Shown: piece after piece, positions 41,057 through 50,162 of the stretch
Layout of the letters: every line of letters begins with the position of its first letter
Position numbering within the stretch: position 1 is the first letter of the stretch
Origin: Actinoplanes cyaneus
Lineage (GTDB): Bacteria > Actinomycetota > Actinomycetes > Mycobacteriales > Micromonosporaceae
DNA length: 64,000 bases
Reading direction: 5' to 3'
Assembly: GCF_016862095.1 (NCBI RefSeq)
Contig: NZ_BOMH01000077.1
Span: forward strand, 1 to 64,000
Program-made: the position numbers and the translations under genes
Notes under the pieces: generated by a model
Seen by the model: only the letters and a program-made list of their open reading frames with translations
Database searches by the model: none
What the model was told of the DNA's origin: nothing

Positions 41057-42445
41057 TCATTCCCGCCCGATGTCCTGGCCCAGCGCTTCCTCGGCCTTGC
41101 GAGCGGCGATCAGAATCGGATCCCAGACCGGCGCGTACGGCGGTGCGTAGCCCAGATCCAGAGCCGTCATCTCACTGACAGTCATCCTGTTCCACACCGC
41201 CACCGCGAACGCGTCGATCCGTTTCGCGGCCTCGGTCCGCCCGACGATCTGCGCGCCGAGCAGCACTCCGGTCTCCCGTTCGGCGATCAGCTTGACGGTC
41301 ATCGGCACCGCCCCGGGGAAGTAGCCGGCCCGGTTCGTCGACTCCACCTTGACCGTGACGAATCGGTACCCGGCCTGCTCCGCCTCGCGGGAGCCGAGCC
41401 CGGTCCGGGCCACCTCGAGGTCGCACAGCTTGGTGACCGCGGTGCCGATGATCCCGGGGAAGGTGGCATATCCGCCGCCGAGGTTGAGCCCCGCGACCCG
41501 GCCCTGCTTGTTGGCGTGGGTCCCGAGCGGCACGTGGACCTGGCGTTTGCTGACGCGGTGGTGCACCTCCGTGCAGTCGCCGGCCGCCCAGACCCCGTCG
41601 ACCAGGCCCTGCGGCCCGATCACCCGCTGCCGCAGGTCCGTCCGGATCCCGCTGGTCTCGCCGACCGGGATGCCGGCGGCCTGCGCGAGCGCGGTGTTCG
41701 GGCGGACCCCGAGACCGACGACCACGACGCCGGCCGGGACCGGGCCGGAGTCGGTGGCCACCGCCGTGACCTTCCCGCCCGAGGTCTCCAGTCCCTCGAC
41801 CGTGACGCCGGTGCGCAGGTCGATGCCGAGATCCCGGATCGACGACGCGACCAGCGCGCCCATGTCCTCGTCGACCGTCCCCATCGGCTGCGCCGACTTC
41901 TCGATCAGGGTCACCCGCAGGCCGCGGTTGGTGAGGGCCTCGGCCATCTCGACGCCGATGTAGCCGCCGCCGATCACCACCGCCGTCGCCGGCTTCTCGG
42001 CGTCCAGCCAGGCGCGCAGCGCGGACCCGTCCTCCAGGGTCTGCACCCCGAACACGCCGGACTCCGGAATCCGGGCCCACGGCGGGCGCACCGGGCTCGC
42101 GCCGGCCGCGTAGACCAGGGCGTCGAAGCCCTCCCGGAGGTCGCGGCCGCCGTCGAGATCACGCACGGTCACCGTACGTGCGGCGAGATCGATTCCGGTC
42201 ACCTCGTGGCGGGTCCGCACCTCGATCCCGGCCGCGGCGAACTCCGCGGGAGTGCGGGCGATCAGCGCGTCCGGGCCACCCTCGACCACCCCGCCGATCC
42301 AGTACGGGATGCCGCATGCCGAGTACGACACGAAGCGGCCCATCTCGAAGGCCACGATGTCCAGGCCGCCCGGCCCGCGTCGTTTCCGCGCCTGGGCCGC
42401 CGCCGACATCCCCGCCGCATCTCCACCGATCACGATCAGTCGCAC
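41057..42445 (-). CDS. FAD-dependent pyridine nucleotide-disulfide oxidoreductase (CoA-disulfide reductase-like)
   Basis: A 462-residue flavoenzyme. The N-terminal FAD motif is VIGGDAAGMSAAAQA, the single active-site Cys is in SYSACGIPYW, the NAD(P)H motif VVIGGGYIGVEMAEAL, the second FAD motif GVWAAGDCTE, and a dimerisation domain follows. The single Cys places it with CoA-disulfide reductases and NADH oxidases/peroxidases. GTG start at 42445. It is divergent from the GH3 gene; the first LacI-type operator lies 96 bp upstream, so its link to that regulon is uncertain. Confidence 0.9.
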   Translation of the reverse strand: MRLIVIGGDAAGMSAAAQARKRRGPGGLDIVAFEMGRFVSYSACGIPYWIGGVVEGGPDALIARTPAEFAAAGIEVRTRHEVTGIDLAARTVTVRDLDGGRDLREGFDALVYAAGASPVRPPWARIPESGVFGVQTLEDGSALRAWLDAEKPATAVVIGGGYIGVEMAEALTNRGLRVTLIEKSAQPMGTVDEDMGALVASSIRDLGIDLRTGVTVEGLETSGGKVTAVATDSGPVPAGVVVVGLGVRPNTALAQAAGIPVGETSGIRTDLRQRVIGPQGLVDGVWAAGDCTEVHHRVSKRQVHVPLGTHANKQGRVAGLNLGGGYATFPGIIGTAVTKLCDLEVARTGLGSREAEQAGYRFVTVKVESTNRAGYFPGAVPMTVKLIAERETGVLLGAQIVGRTEAAKRIDAFAVAVWNRMTVSEMTALDLGYAPPYAPVWDPILIAARKAEEALGQDIGRE

Positions 42446-42540
42446 TCGCCCATTGTGCCCGGATCCGCGCCGCTGTTTCCGGCGGATTTCCGCAAGGTTG
42501 TTGCCTCGCGCATCGGCAGGAATCTATGGTGACCGCACGC

Positions 42541-42592
42541 CGTCGAAGCGCTTCGACGTGGCACTCCGTCCTTGCCGTCGAAGCGCTTCGAC
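42541..42592. promoter_or_regulatory. Two LacI-type operators before the GH3 gene
   Basis: GTCGAAGCGCTTCGAC occurs at 42542-42557 and 42577-42592, both perfect 16-bp palindromes with centres 35 bp apart. The second ends 22 bp before the GH3 start. The same site occurs twice before the sugar-binding protein gene, so both units should respond to the same LacI-family regulator. Confidence 0.92.
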
Positions 42593-42614
42593 TCTCGTCA
42601 CCGAGGGAGAACCC

Positions 42615-45512
42615 ATGCGCGGAAGACGCGGCCTGGCCCTCCTGGCCGCCGCCCTGCTCACTGTCCCGTTGACGGCCACGCCGGCGCACGCCGCCGAGAC
42701 CTTCCCGTTCCGCGATCCGCACCTGCCGCTGCAGGCCCGCGTCGACGACCTGGTGGGCCGGCTCACGCTCGGCGAGAAGCTCGCGATGCTGCACCAGTAC
42801 CAGCCCGCGATCCCGCGCCTGGGCCTGGGCGTCTTCAAGACCGGCACCGAGGCGCTGCACGGCGTGGCCTGGTCCAACGACCACGACGCCGGTGGCGCCA
42901 AGGTCGACGCGACCGCGACCGTCTTCCCGCAGGCCGTCGGACTCGCCAGCACCTGGGACCCGGAGCTGCTGCGACGGGTCGGCTCGGCGGTCGGTGACGA
43001 GGCCCGGGGACTGCACGCGCAGGACCCGACGGTGTGGGGGCTGAACCTGTGGGCGCCGGTGGTGAACCTGCTGCGCGACCCGCGGTGGGGGCGCAACGAG
43101 GAGGGTTACTCCGAGGATCCGCTGCTCAGTGGGGCGGTCGCCACGGCGTACGGGCAAGGGCTGCAGGGAAATGATCCCTCCCGGCTGAAGACCGCGCCGA
43201 CGCTGAAGCACTACGCGGCCTACAACAACGAGACCAAACGGGACCAGACCAGCTCGAACGTGCCCCAGCGGGTGCTCAACGAGTACGACCGCGAGCCCTT
43301 CCGGATCCCCCTGGAAGCGGGCGCCGCGACCGGCGTGATGGCGTCCTACAACCTGATCAACGGGCGGCCGGCGACGGTGGACCCGGACCTCGCCGGGCTG
43401 GTCCGTGGCTGGAGCGACCAGCGGCTCTTCAACGTCACCGACGCGTGGGCGCCGACCAACCTCACCCGGTCGCAGGCCTACTTCGCGACGCAGGCCGAGG
43501 CGAACGCGGCGGTGGTCAAGGCCGGGGTGGACAGCTTCACGGTCGACGACACCGACGGCGAGCCGACGACGACAGCGCTGCGCCAGGCGCTGGACCAGGG
43601 ACTGCTCACCGAGAAGCAGGTGGACACCGCGGTCGGGGACGCGCTGAGCATCCGGTTCCGCCTCGGCGAGTTCGACCCGGACGGCGGCCCGTACGCGAAG
43701 ATCTCGCCCTCGGTCGTGGACAGTCCCGCCCACCGACAGCTCGCGCGGGAGGCCGCGGCCGACGCCATGGTGCTGCTGAAGAACGACTCCGGCGCGCTGC
43801 CGCTCAAGGCCGGCGGTTCCGTCGCGGCCGTCGGCCCGCTCGCCGACGATCTCTACACCGACTGGTACGGCGGTCAGCTGCCCTACCGGGTCACCGCGCT
43901 CGACGGGATCGCCGCGCGCGGCCCGGCCGTGTCGTCGGAGGGCGCCGACCGGATCGCCCTCAAGGACGTCGCCACCGGCCGGTACGTGACCGCCGCCGAC
44001 CCGCAGGCGGTCGCCGCCACCGCCGCGACCGCGGACACCGCCGCCCAGTTCGACGCGGTGGACTGGGGCGACGACGTCTCCACGCTGCGCAGCGTGGCCA
44101 ACGGGAAGTACCTCGGCTACAACTGGGGCCCGTTCGTCACCAGTGAGTCCGCGCCGACCGGCTGGTACGTCCAGCAGCAGTTCAAGGTGGAGGACCAGGG
44201 CGACGGCACGGTCGTGCTGCACTACGCCGGGTACGAGACGCAGGAGAGCTGGTTCGGCGCGAACACCTACGTGACCGTCGGCGCCGACGGCAAGCTCGGC
44301 CTGGGCTCGCCGACCGCGGCCGGGGCGGCGCACTTCGCCAAGGAGATCGTCACCGACGGGGTCGCCGCTGCCGCCGCCGCGGCGAAGGGCAAGCAGACCG
44401 CTGTGGTCGTGGTCGGGACGAACCCGTTCGTGGCCGGGCGCGAGGCGCACGACCGGACCGGGATCAGCCTCGGCGCGCGGCAGCAGGCGCTGATCGAGGC
44501 GGTGCGCGCCGCGAACCCGCACACCGTCGTGGTCGTGCAGAGCAGCTATCCGCTCGCGCTGACCTGGGCGCAGCGGCACGTCCCCGGGATCGTGTGGACC
44601 ACGCATGCCGGCGCCGAGACCGGGAACGCCCTGGCCGACGTGCTCTACGGCGACGTCGACCCGGCCGGGAAGCTGACCCAGACGTGGCCTCGCTCGGTCG
44701 CCGACCTGCCGGCCGACCTGAACCGGTACGACATCATCAAGACCGGTCAGACGTACCAGTACAGCTCCGCGTCGCCGCTGTACCCGTTCGGCCACGGGTT
44801 GTCCTACACCTCGTTCCGGTACAGCGGTATCGAGGTCGTCGGCAACCGGGTCAGCGTGACCGTCACCAACACCGGCAGGCGCGCCGGTGACGAGGTGGTC
44901 CAGCTCTACACCCACCAGCGGACCTCCCGCGACGTGACGGCCGTCAAGCAGCTGCGCGGCTTCCAGAAGGTCGCGCTGAGCCCTGGCCAGTCGAGGACCG
45001 TCACGTTCACGCTGACGCCGCGGGACCTCGCCCACTGGGACGTCACCCGGCAGAAGTGGGTGACCGAGACCGCGGTGCACGATGTCCTGATCGGCTCGTC
45101 CTCGGCCGACATCCGGCAGCGGGCGTCACTGCGCGTGCGCAGCGAGACGATTCCGGCGCGTGAACTCTCGCGGACCACCCGCGCCGAGACCTTCGACGAC
45201 TACGCCGGCGCGACGCTGGTCGACGAGACGAAGGCGAGCGGCACGGCCGTCTCCGGTGGCCGGCTGACCTTCAAGGACGCCGCGTTGCGCGGTGGGAAGA
45301 CCTTGACGGTACGGGCGTCGGGCTCCGGAACGGTCGAGGCGCGCCTCGGCTCACCGACCGGCCGGCTGCTCGGCACGGCCACGGTGAGTGACACCGGCGG
45401 GATCTATTCGTACTCCACGGTGAGCGCGCCGCTGACGCCCGTGACCGGCCGCCGGGACGTCGTCCTGGTGCTCGGCCCCGGGCTGCGGCTGGCGTCGTTC
45501 AGCATCCGATGA
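42615..45512 (+). CDS. Secreted glycoside hydrolase family 3 (beta-glucosidase/beta-xylosidase)
   Basis: A 965-residue exported enzyme. A signal peptide (1-26, ending AHAAE) is followed by the GH3 catalytic domain with nucleophile Asp276 in FNVTDAWAP, then the GH3 C-terminal domain. A beta-trefoil-like insertion (about 440-570, IALKDVATGRYVTAADPQ) resembles fascin-like sugar-binding modules. An FnIII-like domain (YPFGHGLSYTSFRY onward) and a beta-sandwich module at the end (about 860-965) complete it. It releases terminal glucose or xylose from beta-linked oligosaccharides. ATG at 42615 follows GAGGGAGA. Two perfect LacI-type operators precede it. Confidence 0.92.
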   Translation: MRGRRGLALLAAALLTVPLTATPAHAAETFPFRDPHLPLQARVDDLVGRLTLGEKLAMLHQYQPAIPRLGLGVFKTGTEALHGVAWSNDHDAGGAKVDATATVFPQAVGLASTWDPELLRRVGSAVGDEARGLHAQDPTVWGLNLWAPVVNLLRDPRWGRNEEGYSEDPLLSGAVATAYGQGLQGNDPSRLKTAPTLKHYAAYNNETKRDQTSSNVPQRVLNEYDREPFRIPLEAGAATGVMASYNLINGRPATVDPDLAGLVRGWSDQRLFNVTDAWAPTNLTRSQAYFATQAEANAAVVKAGVDSFTVDDTDGEPTTTALRQALDQGLLTEKQVDTAVGDALSIRFRLGEFDPDGGPYAKISPSVVDSPAHRQLAREAAADAMVLLKNDSGALPLKAGGSVAAVGPLADDLYTDWYGGQLPYRVTALDGIAARGPAVSSEGADRIALKDVATGRYVTAADPQAVAATAATADTAAQFDAVDWGDDVSTLRSVANGKYLGYNWGPFVTSESAPTGWYVQQQFKVEDQGDGTVVLHYAGYETQESWFGANTYVTVGADGKLGLGSPTAAGAAHFAKEIVTDGVAAAAAAAKGKQTAVVVVGTNPFVAGREAHDRTGISLGARQQALIEAVRAANPHTVVVVQSSYPLALTWAQRHVPGIVWTTHAGAETGNALADVLYGDVDPAGKLTQTWPRSVADLPADLNRYDIIKTGQTYQYSSASPLYPFGHGLSYTSFRYSGIEVVGNRVSVTVTNTGRRAGDEVVQLYTHQRTSRDVTAVKQLRGFQKVALSPGQSRTVTFTLTPRDLAHWDVTRQKWVTETAVHDVLIGSSSADIRQRASLRVRSETIPARELSRTTRAETFDDYAGATLVDETKASGTAVSGGRLTFKDAALRGGKTLTVRASGSGTVEARLGSPTGRLLGTATVSDTGGIYSYSTVSAPLTPVTGRRDVVLVLGPGLRLASFSIR

Positions 45513-45516
45513 GACT

Positions 45517-45555
45517 CGCGGCGGGGGGCCACCTGGGAGCGGGCCCCCCGCCGCG
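45517..45555 (+). terminator. Terminator of the GH3 gene
   Basis: CGCGGCGGGGGGCC (45517-45530) pairs perfectly with 45542-45555, a 14-bp GC stem five bases after the stop, loop 11 nt. Confidence 0.8.
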
Positions 45556-45678
45556 ACCCCCACGTGCGGCGGCCGGGACCGTGGTGACCCGCCCCGCGAC
45601 CCTCACCTGCGGTGGCCGTGACGGCGTGGACCCTGCCCCGCGACCCTCACCTGCGGTGGCCGTGATCGCGCGGGCTCT
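45547..45678. repeat. Three tandem 44-bp units
   Basis: Units start at 45547, 45591 and 45635. The last two share GCCCCGCGACCCTCACCTGC and the following GGTGGCCGTGA exactly; the first is degenerate and overlaps the terminator arm. Confidence 0.75.
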
Positions 45679-45780
45679 GTCGTGCGACCCCGCGATTGCG
45701 AAGCGTGTTCATGCGGATGGCTAGGATCGGCGGAGGGGAGCGCGGTCTTGGGCCGGGACCGGGGTACATGGGGAGGCGCA

Positions 45781-46797
45781 ATGCCGACGATCAGCGATGT
45801 TGCCCGGGCGGCCGGGGTGTCGCCCAGCACGGTGTCGTACGTGCTGAGCGGCCGCCGCCCGATCTCCGCCGAGACCCGGGCCCGGGTGCAGGCCGCGATC
45901 GCCGAGCTGGGCTTCCACCCGCACGCCGGGGCGCGGGCCCTGGCGAGCAGCAAGACGAACGTGCTCGCGCTGGTGGCGCCGCTGCGCGTGGACGTCAACG
46001 TGCCGGTCATCATGCAGTTCGCGACGGCGGTGGTGACGGCCGCCCGGTCGTTCAACCACGACGTGCTGCTGCTGACCAAGGACGAGGGCACCGCGGGGCT
46101 GGAACGGGTGGCGCACAGCACCATGGTCGACGCGCTGATCCTGATGGACATCGAGCGGGACGACGTGCGGCTGCCGGCCATCCGTACGCTCAAGCAGCCT
46201 TCGGTGTTGATCGGTCTTCCCGCCGATCACGCCGGCATCGCCTGCGTGGACCTGGACTTCGAGGCCGCCGCGGCGTGCGCGCTCGGGCACCTCGCGGGGC
46301 ACGGTCACCAGCGGATCGGGCTGGTCGGCCCGTCGCCCGCGGTGTACCGGCGGCAGACGACGTACGCGGACCGGTTCCTCGCGGGGTTCCTGCAGACCTC
46401 GAACGAGCTGAGGTTGCGGACGGCGACCCACCCCTGCGAGCCGGGGGTGGAAGGGGCGCGGGCCGCGCTCGCCGACCTCGACACCGAGCTGCCCGGGCTG
46501 ACCGCCCTGGTGGTGCACAACGAGGAGGCGCTGCGCCCGCTGCTGGACCTGTTGCACGCCGCGGGCCGGCGGGTGCCGGAGGACGTCTCCGTCGTGGCGG
46601 TCTGCCCGCGGGACGTGGCGACCGCGATGCCGGTCGACCTGACCTCGATCGACATCCCGGCGCACGACGTCGGGACCCTCGCGGTGGAGACCGCGATGCG
46701 CCTGCTGGACAACCGCAGTGTCGACTACACCCGGCTGCTGGAGCCGAGGCTGGTCGAACGTGCCAGCTGCCGCGAAATCTCGCCGTCACACCGTTGA
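45781..46797 (+). CDS. LacI-family transcriptional regulator of the xyloside regulon
   Basis: A 338-residue regulator. The N-terminal LacI HTH (ISDVARAAGVSPSTVSYVLSGRRPIS) is followed by a periplasmic-binding-like ligand domain. GGGGAGG precedes the ATG at 45781; an upstream in-frame start has no site. It sits between the GH3 gene and the ABC importer genes, both of which have GTCGAAGCGCTTCGAC palindromes typical of LacI proteins, so it is the likely repressor. A degenerate half-site (TGCGAAGCG at 45697) may give weak autoregulation. Inducer probably a xylose-containing oligosaccharide (inference). Confidence 0.9.
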   Translation: MPTISDVARAAGVSPSTVSYVLSGRRPISAETRARVQAAIAELGFHPHAGARALASSKTNVLALVAPLRVDVNVPVIMQFATAVVTAARSFNHDVLLLTKDEGTAGLERVAHSTMVDALILMDIERDDVRLPAIRTLKQPSVLIGLPADHAGIACVDLDFEAAAACALGHLAGHGHQRIGLVGPSPAVYRRQTTYADRFLAGFLQTSNELRLRTATHPCEPGVEGARAALADLDTELPGLTALVVHNEEALRPLLDLLHAAGRRVPEDVSVVAVCPRDVATAMPVDLTSIDIPAHDVGTLAVETAMRLLDNRSVDYTRLLEPRLVERASCREISPSHR

Positions 46798-46839
46798 CAT
46801 CTGCATCACGCGTTCCTTAGCGTCTGCGGCAAGGCTTTT

Positions 46840-46886
46840 GTCGAAGCGCTTCGACAAAACCATTCGATTCGTCGAAGCGCTTCGAC
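46840..46886 (+). promoter_or_regulatory. Two LacI-type operators before the ABC importer
   Basis: GTCGAAGCGCTTCGAC at 46840-46855 and 46871-46886, centres 31 bp apart (about three helical turns), 54 bp before the binding-protein gene. The first is extended by TTTT and AAAA to a perfect 24-bp palindrome. Confidence 0.92.
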
Positions 46887-46940
46887 AACTCTCTTCTTGA
46901 CCTTCGACTCCTGGAACAGTCCCCCTGGGAGGACCCCGCT

Positions 46941-48251
46941 ATGACCATCTCACGACGTGGCCTGCTCGCCGGCGCGCTCGGTCTGACCACCGCGGCCGCG
47001 CTCGCCGCGTGCGGCGACGACGACGCGTCGTCGACCGAGGGCGCCGACGCGAAGACGCTCACCCTGTGGCACTACGAGGGCCCGACCAGCGCGATGGGCA
47101 TCGCCTGGAACAAGGCGATCGAGATCTTCAAGCAGAAGCACCCGGGCGTCGAGGTGAAGTTCGAGGAGAAGTCCTTCGAGCAGATCCAGCAGAACGCCCA
47201 GATGATCCTGAACTCGGACAGCGCGCCGGACATCCTGGAGTACAACAAGGGCAACGCGACCGCCGGCCTGCTCTCCAAGCAGGGGCTGCTCACCGACCTC
47301 TCCGACGAGGCGACCAAGCGCGGCTGGGACTCCAAGCTGAGCGGAAGCCTGCAGACCACGGCGAAGTACGACGACGACGGCATCATGGGCAGCGGCAAGT
47401 TCTTCGGCGTGCCCAACTACGGCGAGTACGTCATGGTCTATTACAACAAGGCGATGTTCGACAAGTACAAGATCGCCGTGCCGACGACGCTCGACGAGTT
47501 CACCGCCGCGATGGACACCTTCGTCAAGAACAAGGTCACCCCGCTCGCGGTCGGCGGCGCCGAGTACCCGGCCCAGCAGATCTTCTACGAGCTCGCACTC
47601 TCCAAGGCCGACCGCGCGTTCGTCGACGACTACGAGCTCTACAAGAACAAGGTCGACTTCAACGGCCCGGTGCTCAGCTACGGCGCGCAGACCTTCGCCG
47701 AGTGGGTGTCGAAGGGCTACATCGCCAAGGACTCGGCCGGCATCAAGGCCGAGGACATGGGCGTCGCCTGGGAGCAGGGCAAGTTCCCGATCCTGATCTC
47801 CGGCTCGTGGTGGTACGGACGGTTCGCCAAGGAGATCAAGGACTTCGAGTGGGGCACGTTCCTGTTCCCCGGCAACAAGCTGCACCCGGGCTCCAGCGGC
47901 AACCTCTGGGTCGTCCCGGAGAAGAGCAAGGCCAAGGCTCTGGCGTACGACTTCATCGACATCACCATGTCACCGGAGATCCAGAACCTGCTCGGCAACA
48001 ACGGTGGCGTCCCGGTGGTGGCCGACCCGTCAGCGATCACCGACGCGAAGAACAAGGAGCTGATCGAGAACTTCAACAAGCTCACGACCGGTGACGGGCT
48101 CGCGTTCTACCCCGACTGGCCGGCCCCGGGCTACTACGACGTGATGGTCGCCGGCGTGCAGGGCCTGATCAACGGCTCGAAGACGCCGCAGGCGTTCCTG
48201 GACGAGATCGCCAAGCCGTACAACGAGAACCTGGCCGACCTCGGTAAGTGA
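46941..48251 (+). CDS. Extracellular sugar-binding lipoprotein (ABC importer)
   Basis: A 436-residue family-1 solute-binding protein. The signal peptide has twin Arg (SRRGLLAGALGLTTAAALAAC) and ends in a lipobox, so the mature protein is anchored by Cys24 or so. The body has the usual type-I sugar-binding pattern (WKRIE-like IEIFKQKHPGVEVKFEEKSFEQIQ, and SGSWWYGRFAKEIKDF). It captures oligosaccharides outside the cell for the two permeases that follow. The ATPase is not in the operon and is probably shared (MsiK-like). Two LacI-type operators lie upstream. Confidence 0.93.
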   Translation: MTISRRGLLAGALGLTTAAALAACGDDDASSTEGADAKTLTLWHYEGPTSAMGIAWNKAIEIFKQKHPGVEVKFEEKSFEQIQQNAQMILNSDSAPDILEYNKGNATAGLLSKQGLLTDLSDEATKRGWDSKLSGSLQTTAKYDDDGIMGSGKFFGVPNYGEYVMVYYNKAMFDKYKIAVPTTLDEFTAAMDTFVKNKVTPLAVGGAEYPAQQIFYELALSKADRAFVDDYELYKNKVDFNGPVLSYGAQTFAEWVSKGYIAKDSAGIKAEDMGVAWEQGKFPILISGSWWYGRFAKEIKDFEWGTFLFPGNKLHPGSSGNLWVVPEKSKAKALAYDFIDITMSPEIQNLLGNNGGVPVVADPSAITDAKNKELIENFNKLTTGDGLAFYPDWPAPGYYDVMVAGVQGLINGSKTPQAFLDEIAKPYNENLADLGK

Positions 48252-48311
48252 GTCTTGTGGTGGGCGGCGGGCCGATCCGCCGCCCACGACAGGTGGAAAG
48301 GACCGCCGCGC

Positions 48312-49205
48312 ATGGCCGGCAGCACCAAGAACCGCGGCTACGCGGTCTACCTCATCCCCGGGCTCCTCGCCTCGACCGCGGTGATCATCGTCCCGCTGGT
48401 GATGACGGTCTACATCAGCTTCACCAAGTGGACCGGGATCGGCAGCCCCAAGTGGGTGGGCTTCGACAACTACACCCGGCTCTTCGCCGACGCCAACTTC
48501 TGGGCCTCCTTCGGGCACATCATCCTGCTGATCATCGCGATGGCGGTGGTGCCGACCTTCCTCGGGCTGGTCCTGGCCGCGGTCCTGTTCGACTACGTGG
48601 CCAAGAAGTTCAGCGACCGCTGGGCGTCAGTGCTGCGCTCCGGCTACTACCTGCCGCAGGTGCTGCCGGTCGCGGTCACCGGCATCATCTGGGGCTGGAT
48701 CCTGCACCCCAGTTACGGCGCGCTGAACAAGATCCTGGAATCGGTCGGGCTCGGCTCCCTCGCGCACAACTGGCTCGGCGACCCGAAGTACGCGCTGTAC
48801 AGCGTGATGGCCGTGATGATCTGGTTCCAGCTCGGCTACCCGATCGTCATGTTCATGTCCGGCCTGCAGCGCATCGATCCCGAGCTCTACGAGGCGGCCG
48901 ACCTCGACGGCGCGACCTGGTGGCAGCGGTTCCGCAAGATCACCGTCGCGATGATCCGGCCCGAGCTGTACGTGGTGCTGGTGACCACCACCATCGCGTC
49001 GCTCAAGATCTTCGGGCAGATCTTCGTGCTCACCCGCGGTGGACCGAGCAACGCGACGCTCGTGCCGTCCTACTTCGCCTACAAGAACTTCTTCGAGAAG
49101 GCCCAGGTCGGGTACGGATCGGCGATCTCCACGGTGCTGACCGTGCTGATCGTCATCCTCGCGATCGTCTTCCTGCGCCTGCAGAACCGTGCCGAGCGGA
49201 GCTAA
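48312..49205 (+). CDS. ABC sugar permease 1 (MalF-like)
   Basis: A 297-residue permease with six membrane segments (about residues 12-32, 72-95, 107-127, 157-177, 200-222 and 265-285). The coupling motif for the ATPase is EAADLDGATWWQRFRKITVAMIRP (EAA loop). It follows the binding protein by 60 bp, with GGAAAGGA upstream, and overlaps no gene. With permease 2 it forms the channel of the importer. Confidence 0.93.
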   Translation: MAGSTKNRGYAVYLIPGLLASTAVIIVPLVMTVYISFTKWTGIGSPKWVGFDNYTRLFADANFWASFGHIILLIIAMAVVPTFLGLVLAAVLFDYVAKKFSDRWASVLRSGYYLPQVLPVAVTGIIWGWILHPSYGALNKILESVGLGSLAHNWLGDPKYALYSVMAVMIWFQLGYPIVMFMSGLQRIDPELYEAADLDGATWWQRFRKITVAMIRPELYVVLVTTTIASLKIFGQIFVLTRGGPSNATLVPSYFAYKNFFEKAQVGYGSAISTVLTVLIVILAIVFLRLQNRAERS

Positions 49206-49208
49206 CCG

Positions 49209-50090
49209 ATGACTGTCACCGCGACGCGCGCGTCCCGCACCCGTACGCCGGAAAAGGCCCCTCTCCGGGAACGTCACCCGGCGCGCTTCATCATCCTCGT
49301 CCTGCTGCTGGTCCTGCTGCTGCTCATCGTGGCGCCGCTGCTCGTGGTGGCGATCAACGCGGTGAAGAGCCCGGCGGACTACGCCGCGAACGGGCCGCTC
49401 GCCCTGCCGCACCACCTCTACTTCCAGGGGATCGTCGACTTCTGGAACCGGGTCGACTTCGGGCTCAAGCTCTGGAACAGCTTCATCACCAGCATCGTGG
49501 TGGCGGTGCTCGCCGTGATCCTCTCGGTGTTCAACGCGTACGCGCTGGGGATCGGCAGGGTCAAGGGCCGGATCTGGTTCCTGGTCTTCTTCCTGATCGC
49601 GAACCTGCTGCCGCAGGAGGTGCTGGTCTACCCGCTCTACTACCTGTCGAAGCAGCTCGGGCTCTACGACAGCCTGTGGTCGGTGATCATCATCTTCACG
49701 GTGATCCAGAGCGCGTTCGGGACCTACCTGCTGACCTCGGTCTACACCGAGTTCCCGAAGGAGCTGCTGGAGGCGGCCGCCATCGACGGCGCGGGGAAGT
49801 GGCGGGCGCTCTGGCGGGTCGTGGTGCCGGTCAGCCGGCCGACGCTCGCGGTGCTGTTCACGTTCTTCTTCATCTGGACGTGGAACGAGTTCTTCCTGCC
49901 GCTGATCTTCCTGATCTCCAACGACAACCAGACCGTGCCGGTGGCGCTCGGCGTCCTGCAGGGCGACCGGATGATGGACGCCACGACCACCAGCGCGTCC
50001 GCCCTGATCGGGATCATCCCGGCGATGCTCTTCTTCCTGATCTTCCAGCGGACCCTCACCCGTGGCATCGCGGCCGGCGCCATCAAGTGA
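49209..50090 (+). CDS. ABC sugar permease 2 (MalG-like)
   Basis: A 293-residue permease starting three bases after permease 1. Six membrane segments are visible; the first is VLLLVLLLLIVAPLLVVAINAV (about 33-55). The EAA loop is EAAAIDGAGKWRALWRVVVPVSRP and the last segment is near 262-282. It partners permease 1 in importing sugar into the cytosol. The GH31 alpha-xylosidase follows 72 bp later, so imported material is likely its substrate. Confidence 0.93.
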   Translation: MTVTATRASRTRTPEKAPLRERHPARFIILVLLLVLLLLIVAPLLVVAINAVKSPADYAANGPLALPHHLYFQGIVDFWNRVDFGLKLWNSFITSIVVAVLAVILSVFNAYALGIGRVKGRIWFLVFFLIANLLPQEVLVYPLYYLSKQLGLYDSLWSVIIIFTVIQSAFGTYLLTSVYTEFPKELLEAAAIDGAGKWRALWRVVVPVSRPTLAVLFTFFFIWTWNEFFLPLIFLISNDNQTVPVALGVLQGDRMMDATTTSASALIGIIPAMLFFLIFQRTLTRGIAAGAIK

Positions 50091-50162
50091 CGCCAGCGCC
50101 GCCCCTCGTTCCTCCGCGCGGCACCGCCGCCGCCCTCACGTGATCTTTGGAAAAGGACACCC

